A stretch of DNA of 64,000 nt from RGIG4079 sp045531405 (GCA_045531405.1 JAZSDX010000077.1:1-64000); one strand, 5' to 3'. Shown: positions 10,410-19,054, counted from the stretch's first letter. Made by a program: numbers and translations. The notes: generated by a model from the sequence alone, not told the origin.

Positions 10410-10444
10410 AAACCCACTCTATCACTTTTTTCAAGAGTGGGTTT
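10410..10444 (+). terminator. Terminator between the two paralogous T9SS genes
   Basis: An 11-bp perfect stem (10410-10420 with 10434-10444) begins 21 bases after the stop at 10389 and is followed by a T-rich run. It implies the two paralogs are transcribed separately. Confidence 0.8.
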
Positions 10445-10485
10445 CTATTTCACTAATAATTATATTAAAAATGTAAAAAAATAAT

Positions 10486-10493
10486 TATATTTG
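10486..10493 (+). promoter_or_regulatory. Promoter -7 element for the 1348-residue T9SS gene
   Basis: TATATTTG matches TAnnTTTG and is the same octamer as in front of the upstream paralog. It lies 47 bases before the ATG at 10540, almost the same distance as in the first paralog. This suggests the promoter was duplicated with the gene. Confidence 0.7.
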
Positions 10494-10539
10494 TATTTAT
10501 CAATAATACAACACGTTACAACTAATAAATCTTTATGTC

Positions 10540-13500
10540 ATGAAAAAGCTTTTATCACTTATGCTTATTTTATTTATGTGCATAGCCAACACTTCGGCTG
10601 CTACATATTTGATTAGTAACAAAGCTACCAACTCGGGTGCCACCATTACGCATAATGGAATAACATTTACTGTTGGCTCAACAGCTTTTACTGATTTTAC
10701 ATCATTTCTTGGCGCTAATATCATTGCAAATTCAACAGTTTACGTTGCAAGTGGCACATATCCGGGCGACATCACAGTCGCAACCGAAGGGCTTACATTT
10801 ATAGGAAACAATGCGTTCTCGGACTGGACCGTGACACGCGCCGCCGAATCAGTAATAACCGGGACTATAAAAATCAATGCGTCAAACGTGACTATTAATG
10901 GCTTTAAATTCACCGAGGGGGGACGTATCGAATCAACCTCCGGCACAAATGCCGCCCCATTAAGTGGCATCAAGGTGCTATATAACTATTTCACCGGTTC
11001 TACGGTAAAACGCTCCACCTCAATACCACTCGTTGAGATAGGTAATATTATTGCTGATGCTAATGCAAACACCGCCTCATCACAATGCCGTTATAAGAAC
11101 TGCGAAGCGTCACACAACCACTTTGAAGGCGATGCCACACACTATGCCAACTGCATCAGTTTTGGCGGTGCATTCGGCACAACTAACGTAATTGACAACT
11201 ATTTCTACGATGGAGGCACTAGCGTGTATTTCGCTAACGCACAAGGCACTCTCAACATCAAAAACAATGTATTCAAAAATGTAGGAAAAACAACCTACTC
11301 GGCACCCGACGGAGGCAACAAAGGCGATTTTTGCATCGGTCTTTACCGCAGCGGGTATGCCAATTCCACAACAGCAAATATCGTAGCTAATGAGTTTGAC
11401 AATTGTTATGGCCAAACATCTTTATTCCCATTAATCCGCGTTTACCAAGGTAATTCGGGGGGAACCGACCAAGTGAAAGCTGTGGGGTATAAAATCAACA
11501 TCAATGAGAATACATTTAAAAACAAAACTACCGTTTTGCCCTCCTCAAGTCACAATCAAGCAGGTGAGAAATTGTTGTTATACAACGACAAAGGCACCGG
11601 TGGTGGCATCATCTTCAACCTTGCAAACAACCATTACGACAATCGTTTCTACAAATTTGCATGGGTTACTCTCAATGACGGCCAAGGTATTCGCGAAATA
11701 TATGCCAATCAATTTACCCGCTTTGACATAGGTGGAAAAATGTCGACTTTCGGCACAAGCACATTAACGGGAACAGATGTAACAAACCACGCTACTGCCG
11801 TGTCGTTGGGAGCGGTTACCGTTATCCAGAGTTTCGACATCGACCCCGTTACCGGCGACATGTATTTTATTCAGAAGATGAACTCTTCGCGCAATACATC
11901 ATACAACTCTCTATATGGTCTTGACTCTAATCATGACGGATTGACCGTTACACGCGTGCCATGTACTAATATCAACGGATATGCTTATACCTATAGCACT
12001 GCCATTCAATCAATGGAGATTGGTTATGGCGGCCACGGCACAAACATGTGCTTTGTTCGCGACAAGAATGGCCAAGGATGGCTATGGAGTGGCGGTAAAG
12101 CAACAATAAAAAGTGGCGATGACACATCGGGGGCTACAGCTCGTTGGAAATTTGCCAGTGGCAAAGACATAAACCTCGATGGCACCGGCGACACCGATAG
12201 CGGAGTGGAATACTTCAACGTATCAGGCTCGAATGACTACCCTGCTTGCGACGAAAACTCTCGCTACCTATGTGTACGTACAAGCGGTTCGGGCATCAAC
12301 ACTTATCGCATATACGACTTAGACGATGCTCTTGAAGGGACAAAGACTCTACACAAAACAGTTCAACTAACAAAGGGAGAATTTGCACAATCAGATATTT
12401 CAGGCGATGGCGGATATAATACTTGGGACTTCCAAAGCTTCGACATCAATGGTGACTATATATATGTGCTTGAAGGATGTAGCGAAGAAAACAGCAACAC
12501 AATCACATCGGGAGACCCCACTCTTGTTATAACTTGCTACAATTGGCGTACAAACGAATATTGCTATCGCAAGCGTCTCAACTATGGCCGCATCAACAAT
12601 CTGTTTGGCGAACCTGAGGGAATGGTTCTCCGCTTCGACCAATATGGCCATGCCAACCTATTTGTAGCAGTAGTAAATGGTCCATCGGGCTCACGCAAAG
12701 CAAATATATACAAATATATCATTGACTATCACACTGGATATGACGATGCAAATGCCAAAGCAACTAACCAAGGGGACGACACCAACACAACCGGCCATTT
12801 CAGTAGCGACTATCCCGCAATAACATTCTCTTGCGACACACAAGAGTTGGATTTTTATGCGGCATCATTGAGCGAGACTCCCTCTCAAACAATAACTATT
12901 ACAAATGGCGAATATAATTACGGTCAATGGCATGGAGTCATTACCGGCGAAGACGGCGATGCGTTTACTGTGAACACAGCGTCTAATAATGCATTCTCAA
13001 CTTCTGCAACCGCAACTGTCACATTCACCCCCAAAGCAAATAAATCGACTTATCGAGCTTACCTTCGACTATTCTCGCCTCTTGCATCCTCTAGTGTAGA
13101 ATCAAATGACATTGTAATACCAATCTCAGCGACTTACTCAGGAGGAAACACTCCTGCCACTCCTGTTATCAAAACAAGCGCTACAAATGTATCGTTATCA
13201 GCCGAGGTAGGGACTGAGAAGTCAAAAGATATCACACTTCAAGGATCGGCCCTTACAAACGACATAATCCTATCGCTAAGTGGCCTTGATGCCGACCAAT
13301 TCAATCTTAGCACAAGTTCTCTTTCAAGTGCGGGTGGGAATGTTACTATTACATATAATCCATCTAATAGCGGAACCCATAGCGCAACCCTCACTGCTTC
13401 ATCAAACGGCGCCGAAGATATTGAAATCACCATCACAGGAACAGCTACTGATGCTCCTGCCATTGTAACCGGTTACTCTCTCACACAAGATTGGGCACAA

Positions 13501-14586
13501 ACTTCAGGACACCTCACTGCCGGAACAAATACTCGTTGGGCTACCGGTTTCGACGGTAAAATATATATCAATGACCATGCGAATTCAATGCTATATTACT
13601 GGACGGCCAACGGTTTAACCAACACCAATATCGCTTCAGCGGCCGGCACTGCCATAACAAGCGACGATGCAGGAAATATCATCGTTTCTACTTCAATGTA
13701 TGCCACAGGCAACACTGCTATGAAAGTGCTACCTGCAAACGGAACAACATTCCAAGATTTGACCCTCACAATGCCCGACGGCGTAACAGCAAATCAAATG
13801 CAATACCTCGGCAAGGCTATCGGCAACATTATGAGTGCTGAAGGTGGTGCCATCTTCATCTTCCCCAAAGATGCTACTACCGTAGCAAAAATTATCATCA
13901 AGAATGGCGAGCAAGAATCAGCAACAAAAATAGATGTATCAGCTATTACGGCCGATGCTCAATCTATCGCTATTCCATTGACCAATGACATTAACAGTAA
14001 CGACATTGCTGCTCGTGTGCGTGGTTCAAAACACTTCTATTACAACAATGGAACTGGATTTACTGCATATCCCGACAATGGAATCAATACTACTCAAGGC
14101 GGCACTTTATTTACCCTCAACAACACATTATTTGCAGTAGAACCAATCGGGACTGCATATCTCGACGGTTTCCAAGTTGTGGATCTCACAAACAACAAAA
14201 TTGTAGCGACTCATGATGCTCAATTCTCAACAGCTGCAACTTCACCCAACCCCAACTGCATAACAGCAGAAGTGATAAACCAATACGAAGCTAAATTATA
14301 TCAATATGTCCCCGGACAAATTGCTGCTCAATATACTTTTACGCTCACTACATCGGGCATAGGACAAATTGAAACAGAACAGAAATCAAGCATTTCTTTG
14401 GTAAATAAATCATTAATTATTAGTGGCATGAATATTTCTAATATTAAGATTTATTCCACCTCCGGGATATTGACCACTTATAACACCCACAACAATTCTA
14501 TCGATTTATCAAGCCTAAGTGGTATTTACATCGCTGTCATAACCGATATTAATGGCAATTACACTACTTATAAAGTTGTGCTCTAA
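10540..14586 (+). CDS. T9SS-secreted beta-helix plus propeller protein (long paralog)
   Basis: A 1348-residue paralog of the protein at 7522, clearly similar through its first ~865 residues. It has a signal peptide 1-20, a beta-helix to about 390, a helveticin J/TagC-like propeller at about 400-745 (QSFDIDPVTGDMYFIQ, GYGGHGTN, YDLDDALEG, GEPEGMVL) and an Ig/BACON-like domain to about 865. It then has about 400 extra residues that the short paralog lacks: a choice-of-anchor D-type Ig domain (870-970, ending in EITITGTA) and a second propeller-like module (975-1265) related to one in the 1548-residue protein, as in KLYQYVPG against YIYGYIPG. A T9SS sorting domain closes it (1280-1348). It has its own promoter and a strong terminator. 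The function is unknown. Confidence 0.8.
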   Translation: MKKLLSLMLILFMCIANTSAATYLISNKATNSGATITHNGITFTVGSTAFTDFTSFLGANIIANSTVYVASGTYPGDITVATEGLTFIGNNAFSDWTVTRAAESVITGTIKINASNVTINGFKFTEGGRIESTSGTNAAPLSGIKVLYNYFTGSTVKRSTSIPLVEIGNIIADANANTASSQCRYKNCEASHNHFEGDATHYANCISFGGAFGTTNVIDNYFYDGGTSVYFANAQGTLNIKNNVFKNVGKTTYSAPDGGNKGDFCIGLYRSGYANSTTANIVANEFDNCYGQTSLFPLIRVYQGNSGGTDQVKAVGYKININENTFKNKTTVLPSSSHNQAGEKLLLYNDKGTGGGIIFNLANNHYDNRFYKFAWVTLNDGQGIREIYANQFTRFDIGGKMSTFGTSTLTGTDVTNHATAVSLGAVTVIQSFDIDPVTGDMYFIQKMNSSRNTSYNSLYGLDSNHDGLTVTRVPCTNINGYAYTYSTAIQSMEIGYGGHGTNMCFVRDKNGQGWLWSGGKATIKSGDDTSGATARWKFASGKDINLDGTGDTDSGVEYFNVSGSNDYPACDENSRYLCVRTSGSGINTYRIYDLDDALEGTKTLHKTVQLTKGEFAQSDISGDGGYNTWDFQSFDINGDYIYVLEGCSEENSNTITSGDPTLVITCYNWRTNEYCYRKRLNYGRINNLFGEPEGMVLRFDQYGHANLFVAVVNGPSGSRKANIYKYIIDYHTGYDDANAKATNQGDDTNTTGHFSSDYPAITFSCDTQELDFYAASLSETPSQTITITNGEYNYGQWHGVITGEDGDAFTVNTASNNAFSTSATATVTFTPKANKSTYRAYLRLFSPLASSSVESNDIVIPISATYSGGNTPATPVIKTSATNVSLSAEVGTEKSKDITLQGSALTNDIILSLSGLDADQFNLSTSSLSSAGGNVTITYNPSNSGTHSATLTASSNGAEDIEITITGTATDAPAIVTGYSLTQDWAQTSGHLTAGTNTRWATGFDGKIYINDHANSMLYYWTANGLTNTNIASAAGTAITSDDAGNIIVSTSMYATGNTAMKVLPANGTTFQDLTLTMPDGVTANQMQYLGKAIGNIMSAEGGAIFIFPKDATTVAKIIIKNGEQESATKIDVSAITADAQSIAIPLTNDINSNDIAARVRGSKHFYYNNGTGFTAYPDNGINTTQGGTLFTLNNTLFAVEPIGTAYLDGFQVVDLTNNKIVATHDAQFSTAATSPNPNCITAEVINQYEAKLYQYVPGQIAAQYTFTLTTSGIGQIETEQKSSISLVNKSLIISGMNISNIKIYSTSGILTTYNTHNNSIDLSSLSGIYIAVITDINGNYTTYKVVL

Positions 14587-14598
14587 TATCGCTAATTG

Positions 14599-14642
14599 AA
14601 AATGAATGAGGTGATTCGGAGTAGAATCACCTCATTCATTTT
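14599..14642. terminator. Strong bidirectional terminator
   Basis: A perfect 19-bp stem (14599-14617 with 14624-14642) with a 6-base loop lies between the convergent genes ending at 14586 (+) and 14656 (-). It is flanked by A/T runs on both sides and can serve both. Confidence 0.9.
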
Positions 14643-14655
14643 ATGTATTTAACGT

Positions 14656-15501
14656 TTATTTTGCCGGGCCATAAAATACCCATGCTGATGGGAATCCATT
14701 ATTTGCAACCGAATCAAGATAATGTTTTGCATTATCTTTGTTAGGACTGCTATATATTGCAATGCGATTCAACGTTGAATCTGAAATAATATAGGCTTTA
14801 CCAAATTTTCCTTCATCAACCATTTTTTGAGCACTTTCCAATGACCTCAATGTCATTACCACTACATGATATGCCGAATCACATGATGTGGAAACAATAT
14901 CATCGGTATCAGCATCTAACGCATTCATAAGTGGAGTAAATACCGAGTCTTCATATACTGAATCAACAATATCCACCGACAAATTTGCACTTTCATTTAA
15001 CCCATCAATTTGCGAAATTGTATCATCTTCACTATAGAACGAGTATTCAAAAAGTTTAGACCACGATGGATCGGACACAAATTTATATGCAATAATACCT
15101 ATTATTCCTAATATTAAAATCATTGAATAAAAAGCCCATTCCGGCATCCAAAATATCTTTCGAGATTTTTCACCAGTGCTTTCTGTCTCAATTGTCTCTT
15201 CTAATCTCTGATCATCTTCTGTTATCTCCTCTTTTAACGATTCTGTTGGAGCATTTGTATCAGCTATTGATTCTACAATAACCACATAATCATTCTTAGT
15301 GGTTTCTTCTTTAAGCAATTCTTCATGTTCAGTCTCTGCTTCTGGAGCAAAGTCCTCTTTTATAACAACCTCTTCATGTTGCGTTTCTTCTACTTTAAGA
15401 TAGACTATCTCAGGCATCGGGTCTTTGAGTGCAATGCCACAATTTGAACAAAAGTTAGCATTTTCTGACACTTCAAAACCACATCTAAAACATTTATTCA
15501 T
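14656..15501 (-). CDS. Zinc-ribbon, single-pass membrane protein with SPOR-like domain
   Basis: The first ~25 residues form a zinc ribbon with two Cys-x-x-Cys pairs (CFRCG and CSNCG). A long acidic linker (about 25-130) follows, then one transmembrane helix (WAFYSMILILGIIGIIAYKF) and an extracytoplasmic part whose last 70 residues, from YHVVVMTLRSLESAQ to AWVFYGPAK, resemble a SPOR domain. SPOR domains bind denuded peptidoglycan glycan strands at division sites, so a role in envelope or division is plausible. I chose the ATG at 15501 (MNKCFRCG). An upstream in-frame ATG at 15522 directly abuts the T-run of the tRNA operon terminator and would add seven residues not needed for the zinc ribbon. 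No separate promoter is visible, so expression may come from read-through of the tRNA operon. Confidence 0.7.
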   Translation of the reverse strand: MNKCFRCGFEVSENANFCSNCGIALKDPMPEIVYLKVEETQHEEVVIKEDFAPEAETEHEELLKEETTKNDYVVIVESIADTNAPTESLKEEITEDDQRLEETIETESTGEKSRKIFWMPEWAFYSMILILGIIGIIAYKFVSDPSWSKLFEYSFYSEDDTISQIDGLNESANLSVDIVDSVYEDSVFTPLMNALDADTDDIVSTSCDSAYHVVVMTLRSLESAQKMVDEGKFGKAYIISDSTLNRIAIYSSPNKDNAKHYLDSVANNGFPSAWVFYGPAK

Positions 15502-15532
15502 ATCCATTATTTTAATTTTCATAAAACAAAAA

Positions 15533-15560
15533 CAGGTTAATTGCTATTGCAATCAACCTG
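15533..15560 (-). terminator. Intrinsic terminator of the tRNA operon
   Basis: On the minus strand a 12-bp stem with one mismatch (15549-15560 with 15533-15544) and a 4-base loop is followed at once by GTTTTTGTTTT, a textbook Rho-independent terminator. It lies 15 bases after the last tRNA and just before the SPOR-protein gene. Confidence 0.85.
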
Positions 15561-15575
15561 CTATTCAATGAAATG

Positions 15576-15659
15576 TGTCCGAGATGAGATTCGAACTCAC
15601 ACAGCCGCACGGCCACTACCCCCTCAAAGTAGCGTGTCTACCAATTCCACCACCCGGAC
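15576..15659 (-). tRNA. tRNA-Leu(GAG)
   Basis: This is an 84-base class II tRNA with a long variable arm. The acceptor stem pairs the GTCCGGG 5' end with CTCGGAC, with discriminator A. The anticodon stem is CTACT/GGTAG and its loop TTGAGGG carries anticodon GAG, which reads CUC and CUU. The T-arm GAGTTCGAATCTC is canonical. CCA is not encoded. It is the third gene of the Gly-Gly-Leu operon. Confidence 0.95.
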
Positions 15660-15700
15660 GAGCATCAACCTCCGATTTGAGATTTATATAAAAAAATTAG

Positions 15701-15773
15701 AGCGAAAAACGGGACTCGAACCCGCGACCCCAACCTTGGCAAGGTTGTGCTCTACCAACTGAGCTATTTTCGC
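15701..15773 (-). tRNA. tRNA-Gly(GCC), copy 2
   Basis: A 73-base tRNA with acceptor GCGAAAA/TTTTCGC, discriminator T, D-arm TAGCTCAGTTGGTAGAGC, anticodon stem CAACC/GGTTG and loop TTGCCAA (anticodon GCC). It is identical to the copy at 15821-15893, from which it is separated by 47 bases. CCA is not encoded. Confidence 0.96.
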
Positions 15774-15820
15774 AATTCTAATCTCTTTTCAAAGATTGAT
15801 ATATTTCATTGTTCTCTTTG

Positions 15821-15893
15821 AGCGAAAAACGGGACTCGAACCCGCGACCCCAACCTTGGCAAGGTTGTGCTCTACCAACTGAGCTATTTTCGC
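15821..15893 (-). tRNA. tRNA-Gly(GCC), copy 1
   Basis: First gene of the tRNA operon, identical over 73 bases to the copy at 15701-15773 (anticodon GCC in loop TTGCCAA). A consensus -33/-7 promoter lies 10 to 41 bases upstream. Tandem identical copies raise the dose of the tRNA for the common GGC/GGU glycine codons. Confidence 0.96.
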
Positions 15894-15903
15894 AATTGCG
15901 TTG

Positions 15904-15934
15904 CAAAGGTAGGCATTATTTTTGAATTGGCAAA
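15904..15934 (-). promoter_or_regulatory. Consensus -33/-7 promoter of the tRNA operon
   Basis: On the minus strand TTTG (15934-15931), 19 bases, then TACCTTTG (15911-15904) fits the full Bacteroidetes consensus TTTG-N19-TAnnTTTG. It is the best-matched housekeeping promoter in the window, as expected for stable RNA genes. The first tRNA starts 11 bases downstream. Confidence 0.9.
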
Positions 15935-16092
15935 TGTTTTCTCCACTTTTTTTTCATTTTTTCTACCACATATCATCAACATCGTTATTATCAATCATTT
16001 AAAATTTACAACTTTTTTCAACACAATCATTTTCATTTTCAATAAACATATAATTATCGCACAAACTATTTCCATAATCCAACTCATTAAAG

Positions 16093-16100
16093 TAACTTTG
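16093..16100 (+). promoter_or_regulatory. Promoter -7 element for the acyltransferase-ugd operon
   Basis: TAACTTTG followed by CA, 17 bases before the GTG at 16118. The predicted transcript start near 16107 leaves either a leader of about 11 bases to the GTG or about 35 to the in-frame ATG at 16142. Confidence 0.7.
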
Positions 16101-16117
16101 CACCAAATTAAACAATA

Positions 16118-17125
16118 GTGCGCAACCCCGTTTTCGACATAATGAAATTTATTGCTATCATGGGAGTGATAGTGGGACATTGTGTTCACGATTGGCGACA
16201 ACCATTGGTTTACATCTGTAATTTGCAGTTGTTCTTTTTCGTTGGCGGATATTTTTTCAAGCCTAAATCCATCACTAACGCGTTCAAATATGAAGTACAA
16301 AGAATATTTACCCCCTACCTTATTGGCGGAGTTTGTATTTCTATAATATTTGTTTGTCTTTATATTAGCAATCAAAACTTCAACTTGTGGAATCGTATTT
16401 CTCCATTACTTATCGGTGGAGGAGCTTTTCTTAATAACCATTATGGTTTTATGCTATGGTTCCTTACGGCATTATTTGTATGCTCTATTATATATACAAT
16501 TATCAACCAGCACTTCAAAGGATACATTTATAGCACTTTAGCCATTATCGTCGTTACTACTATCGGTTACTACTTAAGCATTTATTGCAGACTAATAATA
16601 CCATTCCTCATTCCCCAAGCATGTGTAGCAATTATCTTTTTCCACTCGGGCTACATGTTCAGAGCCTATAATTCAATAACGCCTAAATCCTATACCTTAA
16701 TATGGTGGAGCCTTGCTATTTTATTTGCAACGATACTATATAATTTAGGCACTTGTGACATATACACCAGCCAATACCGAATGTTTCCATTGTATATATT
16801 AGGTTCTTTAGGTGGCATTTTTATTGTTTCACAATTAAGTTATTATTGTTGCATCGCAACTCCTAAATTTGCTAATATTTTGGCCCGATTAGGCTCCATG
16901 TCAATTCTCATTTATCTTGTTCACTTCCTAGAATTCACCGTTGGAGGATCCTACCATATCACTTCTAAACTCCTCTTTTTTATCGACAATTATAAAGAGT
17001 CTATGCTCGAAAAAATACTTTTTGCACTTATAGTTTCGTTATTACTATATCAAATTCCGATAGTGCGTCATGTGCTTCGCCTATCTAAACCACAATATAT
17101 CGATATCAAAGAATTAAAATCATGA
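16118..17125 (+). CDS. Membrane acyltransferase, acyltransferase-3 family
   Basis: A 335-residue integral membrane protein with about ten hydrophobic segments. The N-terminus has the acyltransferase-3 signature: FDIMKFIAIMGVIVGH, where a basic residue opens helix 1 and the His at its end is the conserved catalytic or acceptor-site His. FFFVGGYFFK follows in helix 2. Members transfer acetyl or other acyl groups to exported sugars, lipids or peptidoglycan. The first codon is GTG at 16118; the ATG at 16142 (MKFIAIMG) is a weaker alternative because it removes the conserved FDI part. The stop overlaps the ugd start (ATGA), so the two are translationally coupled. That links the acyl group to a pathway using UDP-glucuronate, such as capsule or exopolysaccharide, though no glycosyltransferase is near. 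Confidence 0.85.
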   Translation: MRNPVFDIMKFIAIMGVIVGHCVHDWRQPLVYICNLQLFFFVGGYFFKPKSITNAFKYEVQRIFTPYLIGGVCISIIFVCLYISNQNFNLWNRISPLLIGGGAFLNNHYGFMLWFLTALFVCSIIYTIINQHFKGYIYSTLAIIVVTTIGYYLSIYCRLIIPFLIPQACVAIIFFHSGYMFRAYNSITPKSYTLIWWSLAILFATILYNLGTCDIYTSQYRMFPLYILGSLGGIFIVSQLSYYCCIATPKFANILARLGSMSILIYLVHFLEFTVGGSYHITSKLLFFIDNYKESMLEKILFALIVSLLLYQIPIVRHVLRLSKPQYIDIKELKS

Positions 17126-18432
17126 ATATAGCTATCGTCGGAACCGGATACGTAGGATTAGTTTCAGGAACATGTTTTTCTGACATGGGCATCAATGTAA
17201 CATGTGTTGATGTTGACCAATCAAAAATTGACAACCTAAAAAACGGCATTATTCCCATCTACGAACCAGGACTTGAAGAGATGGTAAAGAAAAACATCAA
17301 AGCACGCCGTTTGAGATTTGAGACTGACCTCACAAAAGTTCTCGACGATGTTGATGTAGTGTTTAGTGCTGTTGGTACCCCACCCGACGAAGACGGCAGT
17401 GCCGACCTCAAATATGTACTTGCCGTTGCTCGTACCATAGGTCAACATATTAACAAATACACTGTAATCGTAACCAAAAGCACCGTACCTGTTGGCACTG
17501 CAGCCAAAGTAAAAGCGACCATACAAGAGGAAATCACTAAACGTGGTGTTGATGTTGATTTTGATGTTGCCTCTAACCCTGAATTCCTTAAAGAGGGCGC
17601 AGCAATAAAAGATTTTATGAGCCCCGACCGTGTCGTGGTGGGTGTAGAAACAGAGCGCGCTCGCAAAATCATGTCACGACTCTACAAACCGTTTATGCTG
17701 GTTAATGACCGTATGATTTTTACCGATATCCCTTCGGCAGAAATGATTAAATATGCAGCTAACGCCATGCTTGCCACTCGCATATCTTTTATGAACGATA
17801 TTGCCAATCTTTGTGAATTGGTTGGTGCCGATGTTAACATGGTAAGAAAAGGTATTGGGTCAGACAATCGCATAGGTAAAAAATTCCTATATCCAGGCTG
17901 TGGATATGGGGGCAGCTGCTTTCCCAAAGATGTAAAAGCACTTATTAAGACTGCTGAAAAAGCCGGATACCCTATGCGAGTTCTCAAAGCCGTTGAAGAA
18001 GTGAATGAACGCCAAAAAGAGGTGTTATTCGATAAACTCATGAAACACTTCAATGGCGATATTACCGGCAAAACTATTGCCGTGTGGGGACTTGCATTCA
18101 AACCAGAGACCGATGACATGCGAGAAGCTCCCTCTCTAATTCTAATCGACAAAATCATAGCCGCCGGGGGCAAAGTAAAAGTATATGACCCTATCGCAAT
18201 ACCCGAATGCCAACGACGCATAGGCAACAAGGTTACATACGGCAACGATCTGTATGACGCCACACTTGATGTCGATGCACTTTTACTCGTAACCGAATGG
18301 AGAGAATTCCGTTTTCCGAACTTTACTATTTTAAGTAAAGTAATGAAAGAAAAGGTCATTATTGATGGCAGAAATATATACGATCGCAACGAACTTGACC
18401 AGTTCGGATTTACATACTACAAAATCGGATAA
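17122..18432 (+). CDS. ugd: UDP-glucose 6-dehydrogenase
   Basis: This enzyme oxidises UDP-glucose to UDP-glucuronate in two NAD-dependent steps, supplying uronic acids for surface polysaccharides. Its 436 residues are typical. The N-terminal Rossmann motif GTGYVGLVSG lies at residues 7-16. The central domain carries Lys210 and the helix YAANAMLATRISFMNDIANL. The catalytic Cys266 is in GCGYGGSCFPKDVKAL, and the C-terminal half has the UDP-binding segment WGLAFKPETDDMREAPS. It overlaps the preceding acyltransferase gene by four bases. No terminator is visible downstream. The assignment is secure. Confidence 0.97.
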   Translation: MNIAIVGTGYVGLVSGTCFSDMGINVTCVDVDQSKIDNLKNGIIPIYEPGLEEMVKKNIKARRLRFETDLTKVLDDVDVVFSAVGTPPDEDGSADLKYVLAVARTIGQHINKYTVIVTKSTVPVGTAAKVKATIQEEITKRGVDVDFDVASNPEFLKEGAAIKDFMSPDRVVVGVETERARKIMSRLYKPFMLVNDRMIFTDIPSAEMIKYAANAMLATRISFMNDIANLCELVGADVNMVRKGIGSDNRIGKKFLYPGCGYGGSCFPKDVKALIKTAEKAGYPMRVLKAVEEVNERQKEVLFDKLMKHFNGDITGKTIAVWGLAFKPETDDMREAPSLILIDKIIAAGGKVKVYDPIAIPECQRRIGNKVTYGNDLYDATLDVDALLLVTEWREFRFPNFTILSKVMKEKVIIDGRNIYDRNELDQFGFTYYKIG

Positions 18433-18512
18433 ACAAATTTGGTTTCGTAGCTTGGAAAATGAACAATTACTGATTTATTTAGTAGTGGGGTTAATTTTTC
18501 GATTTTTATTCG

Positions 18513-18520
18513 TAATTTTG
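18513..18520 (+). promoter_or_regulatory. Promoter -7 element of the metal-efflux operon
   Basis: TAATTTTG followed by CA matches TAnnTTTG, 16 bases before the ATG at 18537, so the leader would be about 10 bases. The 105 bases between ugd and this operon hold no other obvious signal and no clear metal-regulator operator. Confidence 0.7.
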
Positions 18521-18536
18521 CAATGATAATATTTAG

Positions 18537-18971
18537 ATGAAGAAAATTATTTCAAGCATATCAATTGTAGTGATGCTGATGATTGTGATGAGTTCAATCA
18601 TTCAGTTTCATCATCATGACGATAATGGGAATATTATCTTTGCCATTACAACAATGTGTTGTAATAACACCGAGGTGCATCATGATATCCATGAAACAAC
18701 CGATTGCAATCATTGCCACCACGATGATGACCACGAATGTGGCGATGGTGAAGATTGCTCGGCTCACCTTGGGGATTATCAAGCGACAAAGCAAACATCA
18801 ATTTATATTGACAACCACCCCACCCTCTTATTGAGCACAATCACCTGTGACTCAAACATTTGCATCACAAACTTCGATTATCAAAAGGAAAACCTTTATA
18901 TTCAAAGCGACTCCCCTATAAATGAAGGGGTTAGATTGGCTATAGGGCTTCGTGCACCCCCATATTGCTAA
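18537..18971 (+). CDS. Histidine/cysteine-rich small exported protein
   Basis: A 144-residue protein heading the RND efflux operon. A hydrophobic N-terminus (residues 3-23) acts as signal or anchor. The body has clusters of potential metal ligands: FHHHDD, TMCCNN, VHHDIH, CNHCHHDDDHECGDGEDC. The C-terminal part (about 90-144) has a conserved-looking end, GLRAPPYC. Small His-rich proteins of this kind (I recall a family named DUF6769) often precede CzcB/CusB-like genes in Bacteroidetes. The likely role is binding or passing a transition metal (Zn, Cu, Co or Ni) in the periplasm to the pump. That role is inferred from composition and position. Confidence 0.75.
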   Translation: MKKIISSISIVVMLMIVMSSIIQFHHHDDNGNIIFAITTMCCNNTEVHHDIHETTDCNHCHHDDDHECGDGEDCSAHLGDYQATKQTSIYIDNHPTLLLSTITCDSNICITNFDYQKENLYIQSDSPINEGVRLAIGLRAPPYC

Positions 18972-19054
18972 AATACGCTATCGATCAACATTCCCAGGCT
19001 CACAGCATCAGGGAATACCATTAATCTATTTACTAAACTCAAAATCAAACAAAT

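Noticed and set aside
15701..15893. Repeat that could be taken for a CRISPR or mobile element
   Set aside because: The two identical 73-base units are tRNA-Gly genes with full cloverleaf structure.
15995..16375. 126-residue minus-strand open frame
   Set aside because: Overlaps the acyltransferase start and its promoter in antisense, with no domain or start context.
17682..18389. 235-residue open frame on the minus strand
   Set aside because: It lies wholly inside ugd in an antisense frame, has no domain and no promoter; a shadow of a conserved gene.
18990..19016. ATTCCC...GGGAAT inverted repeat between the His-rich gene and the adaptor gene
   Set aside because: Only 6-bp arms with a 15-base spacer; not above chance in this sequence.
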